Assembly: GCA_003640385.1 (NCBI GenBank)
Contig: RCAB01000021.1
Coordinates: 248,001-312,000 of the forward strand
DNA length: 64,000 nt
Reading direction: 5' to 3'
Source of the DNA: Setaria digitata
Taxonomy: Eukaryota; Nematoda; Chromadorea; Rhabditida; Setariidae
Part shown: positions 9,645 to 24,132 of the stretch, in pieces
Layout of the letters: each line of letters opens with the position of its first letter
Numbering within the stretch: position 1 is the first letter of the stretch
Notes under the pieces: model-generated
Database searches by the model: none
Seen by the model: the letters and a program-made list of their open reading frames with translations, nothing else
What the model was told of the DNA's origin: nothing
Made by a program: the position numbers and the translations under genes

Positions 9645-12600
9645 TCAATTTTGTTGCATTGGTGGTGCTGGCACTTGTGAGGGTGGAGGTGGGGGAGGTG
9701 GAGGTGGTGGTGGTTGACTGGTGTAGATAACCTGACCGGATGTTTGATTTGTCGGCACTGCACCAGCAGCGGCAGCAGCAGCAGCAACGGCAGCAGCAGC
9801 AGTAGCAGCAGCAACATTTGCAGCATCTGTGTGCATGGCAGCTAATTCTGGAACAAAATTTTGTAATGGTGTCGCGGATGTCACCACAGCACCAATCACA
9901 TTCGGATCTGTCGCCGCCTGTAAACAGAAGTGCTTCCACAATGCCATGTTAGTAATTTATGTACACGAAATTCTACAGGTTCCAACTACTAGCTAGTTAA
10001 CTAAAACTTATGTTTAATATCGAAATGACATATAACGATGTTTAAATCTCGACGTAAAAACACATAATAAATTAAGGATCTTGCACAATGAAATGACGAG
10101 CATTTGACCAGAAATTCGTAAATCTGAGCAGTACATAATCTTATTATGTCGGATCAATTAAAGGATAAACAAAAAAAAAAAATTAAGACCTGGACGCTAT
10201 ATGGCCACGGATAGAGTGGAACTGTGTAGGCTTGCATGGCAACCTGAGGAATTGCTGCACCAGTAGGAGCCTGACTGGCTGTCATACTTGTACCCGGCCC
10301 GATGTTTGTTAATTCAGCTGACGGTTGTAACATTGCATTAGCACTTTGAAGTGATAAATTTTGCATCTGAGCAGCAAGATTCCCCATCGGAGCATCTCCG
10401 TAACCTACAGATAATTTTGAAACGATTTTCAAACAGCACACTTACTCTTCTAATAAAGTACAACAGATCAAATTCATGCAATGAATTCAGAACTTTGTGT
10501 TTTGCGTTTTTTTTTTTTTTTTTTTTTTTCAGATTTTCAGATAATAATGTTAGATGAATCCAACTTAGGAAACTACCTGAGAAAACATGATATTGAGGAT
10601 GTGGACTGTAGACAAAAGGTGATGGTGGGGTTAATAAGTACTGATAGTTCGGATTGCTGCGGATATACTGCCCGCTTTGCTCATATGGTGGTGTAGTAAA
10701 ACATGGTTGCTAAAAGACGAATTATTGCAAAAGATTATATAACGTAGAGTGCTCTGCTAATACAAAAACAAAATATAAAGTTGGATAAATGATTTCGTTT
10801 TTTGATAAAACTGCATGGAAGTGTACACGAAGAGTATACACGACATACGAAGGTCATTTGCTTTCAGAGAATTGCATACTTAGAGAATAAATGTTCGACA
10901 AAATGTAAGCTTGCAACAGTAGAAAAATTAAAGACTTACAGTAATCTCAAGGTGTGTGAGGCTACTATATAATCCTGGGACACTTTGTAATGGTCGACTT
11001 TTTGTTTTCTTATTACTGTCCGCATATTTCACCATCAGTGGCAAATTGCAACCCGGAATTATTTTTTTCCCATTCAATTCCTGTAAGCTATATGTATAGT
11101 CGGAGACAGGATCATTTAGCGGAAATACTCACTACTGCGAACTAAATCCCCTTCCAAGTTTATTACAAGCACAGGACAGAGAATAGCAATGACATGTCGA
11201 ATTACTTTGATAATTTTCGCACACAATTCTTCGTTATCCATTCGAGCGAAGCCGACACATCTGCTCGAACCGTCACCATTTTTCAGCACTCTGGTACTGA
11301 TTGTTGAACCATAGCTTTCCAGCAGCTTTTGCAAATCTTTTTCTGTATAATTCGGTGGCAAATTTGCCAAATACAAATTTGTCGGATCTTGTTCCTGTTG
11401 CTGAAAGAGGCTATTTTGGTTGTTTGGACTCAGCGCCTGCAATGAAAATTCGCCTGATTAATGTCTCTCATGGTGAGGTCAGGAATATAATTCTTCCGAA
11501 ACAGTTGCTGTAAATCTCTTTAAAAAAAAATAAATTAAAGTAAGGCGAAGTGCATGAGAAGAAAAATATAATAAAACAAAAATGAAAGAGTTCCGGCTTT
11601 TCCCATGACTAATTCTCGTTCATCCATCTCTTTGCGTTACCTTTTCACTAATAATGACCTAGCTTCCTTAATCTTCAATAAAACTGAAATAGTTGAACTT
11701 TTGCCCCTCTCTTCCTCTACCCAAAAAAACTTCCTCTACTCTGCGTCTCCTCCTCGAAGAGAGGGGGAAGCAGGGGGAGGCAGGGTAGAGGAACTTCAAC
11801 ATACAACTGAGAATTATCATTAACTCCTCATATGAGAGTTATTACCAAGCTTCAATAGGTATTTTTTAAGCAAAAATAAGGAAAGGAATATGTGAAGTTG
11901 GAAAATATCCAACTCAATTGAATAAATTTGCCCATCTAATTTATTAGGTATTCCAGATATTCCAGAAAACTTAAAAATATTTCAAATCCTTTTTAACCAA
12001 TAACTACCTTAGCCATTTGTGCTCGAACTTTTCCTTCTTGATTCAAACCTTCAACAGCGCGCTGGGCATCACCTGCTTCTTCGAAATCAACAAATCCATA
12101 ACGTTTACACTGGCCAGTTGTTTTGTCCTTTAGTAAAAGGCTTCAGGATTATATGTTCTTTTATATAATCTTAAGAGCCACCGCTTTATTAAAACATACA
12201 ATACAATATAATCTTATTATGTTAACTACAGGCACGTAGTATTTCTGAAAACTAATGACTGAAAATCACATCCATAGAACTTTACCATAATCGCTTTCGT
12301 TGAAGCTATTCGGCCGAATTTTGCGCACATATCCCTCAGATCTTCATCGGTTGTATTTTGCTCAAGTCCACGAATATACACATTGGTCTGAAATATCAGG
12401 ATACTCACACAATTTAGAATTATAAGTTCGAATTCAAGAAATCATAATTCACCTTCATTAAATTTTATATCTCACAACCCTATTCTCTAAAATATTCTCC
12501 ACATCTCCTCTTAAGTGTTCGGAGCAGCATGCAAAAAGAAAGGGAAAAAAAAGCTACTTTCCACGAGGAAATGTTTCATTAATTTACCAAGCTCAACGAC

Positions 12601-13684
12601 GGCACCGGTGAACCGGTACTGTTCCTACGAGTACTTACACCGGAACTCCTCAAACCATTGCGCGATTGCGTTCCGCCATTTGTGCTCCCATACCCATTGC
12701 ACATATTTTGTTGCTGTAAAGAATAACGAAAAATATAAAAAAAGTTCCACTATCGAGCAGAAAACATAGTTTACTGAAGATGTAGTCTTTTTCGTTAACA
12801 AACGGACAAAAAATTTTCTCCCATGCATTTTCTACCAATTCTATAAACTTAATCTAACCGCTGGAGGAAATGTGTTAAGAGAGCCTCTGCAGTGACTTCA
12901 TTCTAACAGTCAGTTCAAAAAAATAAGAAATATGGAACAGATCAAGAGCAAATGACTACTTGTTTAGGTGTTTAAAATAAATCCAACTCAAGCACAATTA
13001 AGAAAAAAAAAAACTTTAAAGAAATGTAGCAGGCAAATTTACAAAAGATCCATGAAAGTGCTGAGGTCGAGTAAAATTATGTCCCGTATATGCATTCACA
13101 TGAGCAGTTGATCGATATGGAGACGGCGTGTGTCCAAGTACAGCAGATGATATTCCAGCCGACCTAAAATCTTTAAAATCCTATAGAATCAGGAAACAAG
13201 AAAATATATGATTTTAATGTTAACTATTGGGGGTCAATTCGTGCTGCAATGAAGAGTTGCAAGCAATATTCCGCAAGAAATCACAGCAAAAATTTCAATA
13301 ATAGCTTCGAAAGTGATTGATACTTAAGTGATCTTTCCTGGTTAAAATATATATCACATATCTGGACCAGTGAAATCCATAATTAAAGCTGGAAACTAGA
13401 CCTGAAATTTCCTAACTGGTATCTTGCCAATAAATCACTTGTTTTAAGGAATTTAATGAAAATGCTAATGCAAAGAACCACTTACCCCATACTAGAGATG
13501 AGAAGCTTACTGTTGACGGCTGTATTATTAGTATTATTTTATTATTATTATTATTATTACAGTTGTTGCTATAATAAAAGGAATATGTCGTGCTACTTAA
13601 ACTATTATATCTGTAAGAGTAAGCATCCGTAAGAGATGAACGACGCGTCTGCTGTCGACCCGCTCCGAATGCTACTCGTTGTTG
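9645..13684 (-). CDS. sup-26: RBMS/MSSP-type double-RRM RNA-binding protein
   Basis: RBMS/MSSP proteins and C. elegans SUP-26 bind single-stranded A/U-rich RNA and control translation. Exons on the minus strand: 13684-13511 (5' limit open), 13180-13043, 12713-12588 (or 12639), 12387-12286, 12127-12008, 11436-11206, 11080-10940, 10709-10577, 10404-10190, 9917-9645; phases match throughout. RRM1 has RNP2 TNVYIRGL and RNP1 [11 protein letters not shown]2 has RNP2 NLYLANLP and RNP1 RCVGFARM. The linker QEQDPTNLY is a hallmark of the RBMS family. The C-terminal half is low complexity: [12 protein letters not shown], then poly-Ala and a run of about eleven prolines. The 5'-most exon is Q/N/Y/S-rich, like a prion-like domain. 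No ATG was found in it, and a TAA (13685-13687) lies in frame just upstream, so the true start is unresolved. Confidence 0.88.
9678..9715 (+). repeat. G-rich tract opposite the poly-Pro codons
   Basis: The plus strand reads a near-continuous G-rich series (GGTGGAGGTGGGGGAGGTGG and onward), the complement of the proline run in the last sup-26 exon. It has enough G runs to form two-quartet G-quadruplexes in the non-template strand context. Function is unknown. Confidence 0.6.
10508..10530. repeat. Poly-T tract in sup-26 intron
   Basis: A homopolymer T run (plus strand) between exons 10404-10190 and 10709-10577. Confidence 0.85.
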
Positions 13685-16328
13685 TTATTGTTGCCGTTTC
13701 TGCTGCTGTTGTTTTTGTAGCTGTTGTTGACTTGCCCAGGATGCTGTACGCACAGACTGAAACACACCTATACTTTTTCATTCATTACATTAACACTGAC
13801 GACAAGATTTGCTTCACAATTAACGATAGTTACAGACCACTCGCTGAATGCTTCGTGAAAATAGGCATATGTAAACAATGAAAGAAATAAAAAAAAATTA
13901 AAATATATGGCAGACACATCACGAATCACTATACAATCAAATACTACTGCACTAATATTTCAGGATTGGTAAACCTGCCATTAATACATCAGCTAGATTA
14001 TTTCGTGAATAATATTTTATGAAATTAAAATCTGAAAATCCAAAAGATCCATAATTCTCTCCATTCATTATACTTCAAAGTTATACGCAACAAAGACTTC
14101 CTGCCAAACTTCTGGTTCGCTGCTTATCTTTTCGCTAACTTCAAAACTGTCATCCTCCTCCTCCTCTAATTTACCAGTCAAATCATCAATCTTTCACTAA
14201 TAACTCAACTGAACGAACATTTTCATGGCGTTCCACCAAACTTTTCCCTCGCTTCCCTCTCCTTCTCTCTCTCTCTCTTTCTTGGTAACACACTTCTACT
14301 GTAATGCTTAAAACCGTCTCCTTACTCCTCCTGAAATGGTACTTAGGTATGAGCGGAAGGATGGGACCTCCTGTCCATAATCATGTCAACTGTAGTGTTT
14401 CCAAACACCTGCAGAACATGACACATATTTGTTGCTACCTGAAAATGAAAATTCGCATATTGAATTGAAGAAATTACCTAACAAATCAAATGTTTGAAAA
14501 TAACTCCAAGTTCGATATGCCATCTAGAAATGGTTTTTTGTTTACCCTGATGGAAGCTGGCGAGAAGGAAGTGAAACACTCATTAGTACCATGCATAAGA
14601 TTCAGTAAATCGGATAAACAAAAAAAGGTGGATGGTGAAGTATTACTGAAGTTTATCATCGGGACCACTACACTACGTAAGAAGATGATGCACGATGCCA
14701 ATAGAAAATAGCTAGCTAAATTCACTTAGAAGGATGTATCTATTTCCTAAGAGCTCTCATGTTCAAACATACTACAAATTTTCAGTGAATAGTAGTTATC
14801 ACAGTGTAGATAAAAGAAGGGTAAAGTGAATATCTTCATTAATTAAGATTAATCATAGCGAAGTAATCCCTTCCGCTGAAGTGATAGTAGAGCACTAAGT
14901 CCGTGACAGTATGACTGTGTAACAGTATTAGTTAGTGCATGGTAAGTGAATGCTTCCTGTACTACACTACCCATAACTAGGAAGAGGAAAGGATGCAAGG
15001 AATGTCCTTCATGAGAAATAAGTACATCCGGAGAGAGATGGAAGGGAAAGCGGAGATTCTCGGGGAGCCAGTGTCGAGATATGCCACACAGACAACATGC
15101 CAAAAGATTGCTACACAAACCAATATAACCTCTCTCGGCGCAGAACTGTGGAAAATGCAAGTGGGAAACGAACTGTCGATACAGCGAGCAGTGGCAAGAG
15201 AGTGTTGGCAGAATCGCTGGTTCTGCTTCCAGCCAACGTGGACGAGTCATGAGGACATGGCTCCTTGAAATAAGAAGCCTGAACATGACAAACATCTGAT
15301 GGCCAGTGCTGTCGCGATGCCTAGCTGGATGAGGGTAGTGATGATGTAATGCTACTGATGACGCTGACTGATGGTGATGTTGTTGGCGGTGTCATGATTC
15401 ATGAAGTTGGAAAGGAGCAACTGAACGGAGGGACGAGGGAAGGAACGAATCCATTGTTAATGGCACTGCTTGGCAGTGACGCTGATCTAGTAAATTTTTA
15501 TTTTTACTTAAGCCCTATCATTTGACTTGATGCTAATTAATACTCTCAAAATTTAAACTACACTGACGAATGAGTCGCACGCTGATATTCTTACTTCGCT
15601 GCATCAGATAAGAGATAGGACGAGGAAAAGTAATGAGGCGAATGAAACTTTCCGAGTCAAAGAAACAAATTGCACCTGCAAATCTGTGCTTTGTATTTTG
15701 GCTTACAATTAACCACTGCAGCAAAGTCTCAATAAAGGAAAATTCGACACACAATATCATGAGTATATGTATGATGATGGCACTAATTACGAGCGATTAA
15801 TGTGATTTCACTATCGTATTGGTGGTAACGAAACGTTAATCATTATTATGGATGTCATACAAAACAATATTTCTCAACCATAAATGCTCACGAGGAAAGC
15901 TGTTATCTGATTAGATCCCTGAGATGAGATAATTCAACAACACTTCACTTGTTTCACTAATTAAATCACCACTGATTACACAATTACTTCAAACCCGAAG
16001 TAGTGATGAAATTAATGCTCCAAAACTCATGCAATGATCGAGTGATATCAATTAACAGTTCAAAAACCGGCACCTTGCAAATTCAAGCATCCTGCACTTT
16101 TTTCTTTTCCCTCGCGCTATTTACAACCATGATAAAGTGATAACTAAAAAAACCCAGTGCAGCAAATATATGAAAATAAGATGGACTTATTAATTACAAT
16201 GAGAGCAGCAGTAGTATGACTCGTAATGAGTGAAGGGAAGGATCGAATGATTGAAATTAGTCTGATTATTGCATACTGTCCTTCCTACACATGATAAAAT
16301 ATGGACGATGATAACACGTTACCCATGT

Positions 16329-16350
16329 GATGATGATGATGATGATGATA
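16329..16350. repeat. (GAT)n trinucleotide repeat
   Basis: Seven or so tandem GAT units. They encode a D run in one frame of an otherwise unsupported ORF. Confidence 0.9.
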
Positions 16351-19300
16351 TGTCATTCTTTTCTTCCTACTCCCTGTTGTCGCCATCGGCCGTCTTCTAC
16401 ATTTCATTCAATGTAGACAACAACAATTCCATAGACGACGCCAAACAATTCCAAGAATGCGAACAAATTACGATTGCTTCAAGTGCGGTCATAAGCCCCG
16501 TCAGACAGTACTCCTTTCTTTGCCATTATTATCATCATATCAACCCATTTCCCCTGACGATATCACTCACCGTAAAAGGTGCATCAGCCATCTCTTCTTT
16601 TTTTCTCCACTCCAGTATTACCGTATCATATATGCAAGATTAAGCGAACAACTACCACGAAAATGTGAATTTCTTCTTCCTGACTAATCACTTCCCTACG
16701 TTAATTCCTAGCATTACTAAGCAACGTCGTCTTTACAACATATGTTCGTTTTCGGAAATCTAACTGGAATTATTCGCAGGAAAAGAAAAACATGCTAACG
16801 GCTCGAGGAGAGGGACAATTAGCTCCAGCCAACTTTTCTAGAAAGTCCATACAGGCTCTTTGAACAATCCGAAAGTCTTTCTTCCCTCCCCTTCCTGGAC
16901 TGTCCGATGACTCCTACAAACTCTCGAGACCTAGTAGTGACGTGTGAAAGTTTGGCAGTCTCAATCAGTGACCATCCACTGGATTCTCTGTAATTTTGCT
17001 TCGAAACCAAGAAATTTAATCTGTAAAGGAGGGAGAATGAGAAACAGTAGTTGGAGATCCGTCTAAGCAGTTCATATTCCACAGATTCTCGCCTGCCATT
17101 CCTCCATCTGAACAACCTTCCCAGCCCATTCGTCCTCTGTCTCCTCAATCTGATAAACAGTGTCAGGGAATGAACCCATTTTCCAAAGATTTCCATGACT
17201 CATCATGTCTCTTCACTGCCAACAATTACTGTACAAACAAATTCGATTGATCGCGGATCCCCAGTACTCCCTCCTGTACCACATTCTCTTACAGTAAGTC
17301 TCAAAGCAAGCACAGACTAATATCAATCTAACTATACAAGAGGGCCAAGAAATAGCACGGAAGGAAAACGTCTGCATGGATCGATTGCAGATATGACCCT
17401 ATGACCTCTGGGATCTGTCAACGGTAGTAGAGAAGAAGAGAAAATTTAATGACATTTTTAAGGCATAAAGAGATGCATAACGAGGACATTTTTTGGAAAA
17501 AGAAAGAGAGAGGCAGAGAGTGCAAAACGAGAGAGGTAGTAGTCCTAAGGAATGCTTCTGTCTGTGGCTGTTAACGGAACAGAAAACATCCTAGTCCCGG
17601 AATTCTTTCACTTGCATCCCTCCCGGTGTTTCCTTTTCCCGTCCCAGCAGCCAGACCCCTTCTCCCCCGTACCATCTCATCCTCCGCGAACACCAGTAGC
17701 CTAAACATTTACCACAAGCGATACATCATCCCCTAGCTTCTCACTGTCTCTTCTGAGGATCATTATTGTTTGGAACATTGCTGCGTTTTATCCCTTATCA
17801 GAGCCTGTGTGTAATTCACTGTTGGATTATTTATCACTCAGTCTTATCTGAAAATAGCACTTTTATCACACAAGACATATCACTTATCGATCGATTTCTA
17901 TTCAAAGCTCATCTTGTATTGTTCGAGCTTCTCGCTTTGCCCGAAATGATAATGATACGTTCTGCCATTCATCGTTCCATACATCTATTTGTGTTCCGCG
18001 CTTCAATCAATAAATCATTGTAACTATCTCAAATTTCGCCTTTATTTTGAGTTTGTCGAGCAGAAAATGATAAATTGTGCCAGTTGAACGGAAATTAGAG
18101 AAAGCGAAAAAAATGAAGATAAACGGACAATCAATCCAGTTGTAAGTGGTGATGGAAAGGTGTTGAATCCGGAAGAACAGACGGATAAGTTTGAAATGAT
18201 GAAAGGAAGGGAGAAGACTAGACGTAAACGAAGAGGACAAGAAAAAGGTTAATGATTAATGTGATTTGATATGATGTGATAGATATATTCCATCGTCAAT
18301 ACGCAAAAGAATGGGGTAAAGAAGAGACGGTAAGAATAAAGAGATGAGGGTATCGATTGAACCCTGACCCCTGCGACATACTAGACCTGATATTGCAATG
18401 AATTTCTCGACCCTTAAGCTCGTCCTCACGCTCTCAGTGCTGCTGCCTTTTATGCCATCATTTGTTACTTGCCTGTTATTCGTTCCTATCACTGCTATTG
18501 AAGTTGTTTCCTTCATTACCACTAATACTACTAAAACTAGCACATGTAACAGTTCCCAGTAAAAAATGATTGTCAGTCATTATCCACAGCAAAACAAGGT
18601 GTTAGGCACCTTAATAAGGGTGTTGTGACTTGTTCTAAACGAGAGTTTCATGAAAGGTATAATTTGCTTCAATAAAATTAACCATTCGTGAAATTCTTTT
18701 GGAAAGAGAGCTGTTCTGCAACGAAATTAAAAGCTTTTCGTTTGAAATTCATTAAATTTCTTCACTAGGAAATACACATTTATATGAAGGGAAGCGAAAA
18801 CCAAACGGAACAGTGAAATTTGTTTATGCATCTACATTATACTCCACATTCCTGCCACACCTTTCATCTAAAAACTGCACTATCAGTTATGCTAAACACT
18901 ATAAACGTAAACACAGCCACGTGTGAAATGTTCTCTTGCTGCTATTACATTGTAATTTACGACTACGCAAAAAAGTAACTTTTGCTGTTAACTGAACAAT
19001 TAGGAATATTACCACCTCTAAGTGTCAGGTACAATAAAGAGGGGAAGGGAAGTTTACTAAGTTCTACAAACATCAGAAACAAATCTCTGACACTCTGAAT
19101 TGTCAGGTTAATTCGGCACATTCTCAGTGCGGTGAATGACCTATGAGGTGAAGCGACCGGAAGCCTTCTGGAGAGAAAGAAGCACACTAGATGGTAATCA
19201 GTGTTTGCATCAAAGCATCGAAAATGACTGTGATAAAGGAAAAGAAGTCATCAAAGATTACTGATGAAAAAGAATCCAAAAAAGCAGTGGAGAATGAGAG

Positions 19301-22244
19301 GAGAAGGCTGTATGTGTGTCTCAACAAACACTAAAGCATCCTTAGTGATTGCAGTTAGAGGAGAAATGGATTCGCCATGGCAAGCAATCTTTTTCTTAAA
19401 AAAATCCTTTGCAGTATATCATGTTAGGAAATTCCTCAAAACCAGTCCCGCTCTATCTCGGGCATCTCGGTATCCTTCCCTTTCTAACAAGAATCACCTC
19501 AAGCACAAAATAAAGGATGAAGGAAAAGAGCCAAAGGTTCTCTCAGGAGCCTGAAAGCATCCCGTAGATGGTATTGATAATAAACAGCGTCACCAACAAC
19601 GAAGAGAATGATCACAGATAGCATCCAAACACTATTACAATCACTGATCAGATTGTCTTTATTCGAGAGGTTTAAAAGTATTATTAAAATGGAGTGAAAT
19701 TTCCACCTCCTCTACTCCTCTCCATCTCCAACTACTACACACACACACCCCTCATTCTCAGCCCCTTCTACAGAATCTCCTCTCTAACATTTCCTTCTCC
19801 CCCACACTGTTTAATCGAAGATAAAAAATTCTTCTTTATAATTAATTCATTTAAATACTAGAAGTGATAGAGGTAGTTCAAGAACATGACAACTTTCAAT
19901 TAAATAATTTTAGAATGAATATTAGGAGACATCTCCAATGTAAGGAATTGAAGAATGCTCTATGTTTAAAGCCCGTCCGTCAAATATTTTGTTTTGTAAA
20001 ATCGTTTTAAAAAAAAGTGTTTTAGCGTAATCTCTTCCATTCTTCATTTACTACTTTACTGGTACATTCCATGCACACGCTCAACAAATGATTCCTCACA
20101 TAAGCTAAACTTTATTTTAAATTTCCCCTTGATTTTTCGAAAAAATAAATCCTGATTAAAATTCAATTTTAGTTACGGTAGTGTTGCGCGCTAGCGGACA
20201 GGAGGAGACATACATGTCACCAAAAAAGATAATGCACTTAAAGAGTGAACATTGAACCGTTTGTCGTCCACATATTTCAAAACCAAACGGTTAGCTTCAA
20301 CACCATCACTAAGACCCCTTCCAATGGACTAAAAGGCATATTGGTAATAGTTATTCACTGAGCCCTAAAGTGAGAATATTTCCAGAAATTTATTGGCTAA
20401 GCAAAATGCTTTTCCTCTTCATCAACTTTAGCTTCGTCTTTGAATTAACGGTTACATACGGAAAGATTTGAAGAAGGAACACTTTGTGACCTATGTTATC
20501 TATCCATCCCAAGCTTTCAATTTCCATGCAATAGTGGACAGATTGTTATGGCCGATATTGCTGGTAAGAAAGTGAAAATAGGTCGATTAACGGTTGCTTT
20601 GAGGAAAAAACTTTCATTTTTATGAAAAATTGAAGATGAAATCAGATTCAAAATGAGCCATGCAAAATCATGCTCAGACCGGTTTTTGATCTAGTGTCGA
20701 GCATCACACCTTCCTTACCTTACTATCCATGCAACAACTCCAGCTCACTGAAACATTTATCGATGAGGAAAGGTAGACTGATGGAAAGACGCTTACGTAA
20801 AGTGACAGACAAGCCTTGTCAACATGGTTTGTAAGAAATGGAAAAAACTGTCAAATCGGAGTATTTGGAAAAAAAAAGAAAAAGTGAGTGCAAAAAAATG
20901 CTACGTTGGAAGTGTGCCATAACCCTAACCTTATGGCTGGGAAATCAGCATTTTTGTTTCACAAAAAAAAAAAATAGAAATGAAACAAGCAGGAATTTGA
21001 ATTGCTAATCTTGCATTAATTGCTTTAACTAATCACTTCTGTCTTTCGAACAGTGAAATTCACTTTACATCGCTTAAGGCAACAGCTCAAATCCTGATTA
21101 TACAGGAAGAAAATGGAACACTTCTTCGAAGATAACTGATCCACCTACCTATTCTTATGAATTACACTGACACATACCAAACACTTCTTGGCTACTTTAT
21201 GCAGTTAGTAAGCACTCCGACAAAGAATACTTCTCGAGATGAAAAGTGAAATTTGAATCTCAACAATAATAAGGAATAATGATTTCACGCATTTCTTACG
21301 TAAAGGATTCAGAGGTTAAAAAGCAGTTGATTTCTTTGCCGACGACCCTGCAGATCAAAGGTGATGGAAATCTCTTTGGTTGGTGGAAATTAATTTTTAT
21401 TTGATGAAAAAAGAATGCTGAAACGATTCAATGCAGAACTTTTTGGAATGCACTGAATGCGTGTCCCCAAAAAAAGTTTACTGGCATCATGTTCCGCCGT
21501 CTGCTCATTGTAAAAGTTAGAAACATTTCCCGTTAATAACTACCGGTAGCAAAAAGAAAGAAAGTTGGGAAAAGCTCACATATATTCAACAAAACGCACA
21601 ATCTCTGACTGAATGTACTTCTGAAGGCAACTCATAAAAAAGGAATAATTGGCTAATTATGAAATACTCCGACAATTCAAAATACTTCCATCATTTGTAA
21701 GATACGACTCGACGCCTAAAGACCTTTCCCTTCCTAAAGATCAGACTCGAACTGTACTGCTAACGACACACTCAAACTCATACTGCTCTTACTGGGAACT
21801 TCATCTGTATCACTGGTGCACTAAGAGCTCTCGTTAAAGCACTCAGTAGCACTTGACCCCTGCTCCAACCCAGCTTTCGATTACTTCACCACTGCACCTT
21901 CCTTCGATAACCTATAAAATGAGCAATGTGTGCAGGGAGAAATATCAGTTCGAGAAATGCTTCCCTCCTACTGTCCCACCCTCGAAACCTCGAACTCCCT
22001 CAGGTGGACTATTATACCAACCACTCCTCACTCTTCCTGCCTTCCTCTCTCTCTCCAAATGCAAATAAGAGAGAGAGAGAAAGAAATGTTCGAGAACTCC
22101 CTCCCGACATGCCATCATCGGAACAGCAAACACACTCCGTCACCTACTGACGTCTTCTTCGCTTCCGCCTACAAAAGGCACAAGCTCGACGAAATCCCGC
22201 AAAGTCCACAAAAATTCAAAATATTTCCATCTACTCTCTCGCCG

Positions 22245-22271
22245 TCCTCCTCTCTCTCTCTCTCTCTCTCT
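22245..22271. repeat. (TC)n dinucleotide repeat
   Basis: A perfect CT run in a pyrimidine-rich stretch. It accounts for the serine/leucine-rich and arginine/glutamate-rich apparent ORFs around it. A smaller (GA)n lies at 22069-22083. Confidence 0.9.
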
Positions 22272-24132
22272 TCCTTCTACTCCTCCATCTCTTCCTTCCC
22301 TGCCAAATGATAATGAGCTGCTGAAAAAGTCTAGATATGCAAATCCTCCTACAATCCAATCCGTTCGCACTCACACGCACGTTACGCCACGTGTGTGTAC
22401 GTGGCACAAGACAGACAGAAGATTCCTGGAAGCACACAAGAAATGTGACTGATTGTATTTATCGCGCAGATTTCCTACAAGCAATTCTCCAACTACGCTA
22501 ATTTCACCTCTGCTCTTGTTGCAAAAGCTGAAGTTGCTTGGATTTGAAGTTACGTGAGCAGAATTGTATTGGATGATAAGGTTTATCCCATCCTAGACTC
22601 GTTGCAAGCTATCACCTGCACGCTGGTGGATAATTGGACCACTTCACTTCACGAAAGCAAAAATTTGTGTGTTTTTTCTGCACAACTGCTCAGTTAAAAC
22701 TGCATCTTCTTGGAAGTGATCGCAGCAACTGGTTGCGCGGTTGCAAAAGTGGTATTACTAATTTGGGAATTACTACCGAAGGCTTTGGTCAGATGGACTA
22801 AAGAATTTGAGTTTTTCATTTCGGAATGACATTTGCTTCAAAAAAGAATGTAAAGGAAAGACAACGTACCACAGAAAAGTTAAATGGAACGTAAAATTTA
22901 AATGTGTCAAGGAGAATCGAATCGAAAAAGTGAAATTTTTACCAGTTAAAAGAATTTTTGATTTTAATAGAAGTATGAGTTAAACTTAAAAATGCATAAC
23001 TAAGTACAGGCATGAAATAATGGATTCTTGAACTTAGGAAGAAGAACAGGGTTGACTAAATTTTGATTGCAAATGGATCGGGTCAGTCAATGTGTTTGTT
23101 AATCTCATTAGGAAGAGCAGGGAAATCCTTAAAAGTTTATGGAAAAGAAGTGGATACTCTACAGCGAAGGTTCGATGCCACTGAGAGTAATTCAAAGCCA
23201 ACCGAAACAATTTTCACTCCTCAGAAAGGGAAGAGACATTTAGAACGTTGTTGCTGATGGTTATTTCAGTACGTTTTTGTAATGAATGGGGACGGGAAGG
23301 GAGGATATTTTTATGCATCTATCATACATTCATGAAAAGACATCGTAAATCAAGGCAAGACAAAAGGAAAGTAGAATTTCGGTAAGAAAAAGCAGCAGAA
23401 AATGAATGAATGAATGATCGAATGAATGAGTGACTGGGTGAATCGACAGGAATGAATGATTGCTAGGATTGTTCTGTTCTAAGCGATGCATTAGTTCTGC
23501 TGAGACCTGCAAGATAATAAAATGAGGCAGGAAACCAAGACAATCACCGCCACTGCAAAGACAAATTGTTTCTATCTACACAGCTTCCGTTCAGTTCACT
23601 ACAAGTTCATATAAACACACACATACATAAAACTGTGGTTTTATTGGAAGAAATGTTCAAGTGATTTTCGTTTTTGTGATGCTCCGATCAAAGTTCTCAG
23701 CCACTGCCAGGTAAGAGATAATGAGAGGAAATCAGGAGTTACTGGAGGAAGGTAAAAAATGAGAAGAAATGCAAACACTTAAACAAACAAAGTGAGAGTT
23801 TTCTGACTAAAGAGAGAGAGAACTGATCAAGACTGAATAAACTGAGCAATCGATACAGGATGTAGTCCATGTCCGGAACAGTACCGATCTTTCTGCAACT
23901 GTTACCAAAGCGGAAAGAACTTTTATTACACGAGCCAAACGTAGGTAGCGGACGGATGTAAGCAGGTGTGAGGCATCAAAATCGAAAAACAACTGGACTT
24001 CTTTCCGTTAATTGTTGGAATTCATTCATTTTCAAAATAATGACTTAATTAAAGTCTACTAGTTTTTTATTTAATTCAAATTAATTATGGTCAAACAAGT
24101 TTAAACAAGCCAATTACCTCATTTCCCTTCAT

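Noticed and set aside
9526..9939. Cys-rich and Leu-rich minus-strand ORFs in two other frames
   Set aside because: They are frame shifts of the Ala/Pro codon repeats of the last sup-26 exon, whose own frame continues RBMS-type sequence in phase.
14849..15295. 148-codon minus-strand ORF
   Set aside because: No family resemblance or domain pattern, and an open frame runs opposite it; most likely a chance frame in locally GC-richer DNA.
22245..22271. CRISPR-like or structured repeat
   Set aside because: Simple dinucleotide repeat; no spacer-repeat organisation anywhere in the window.
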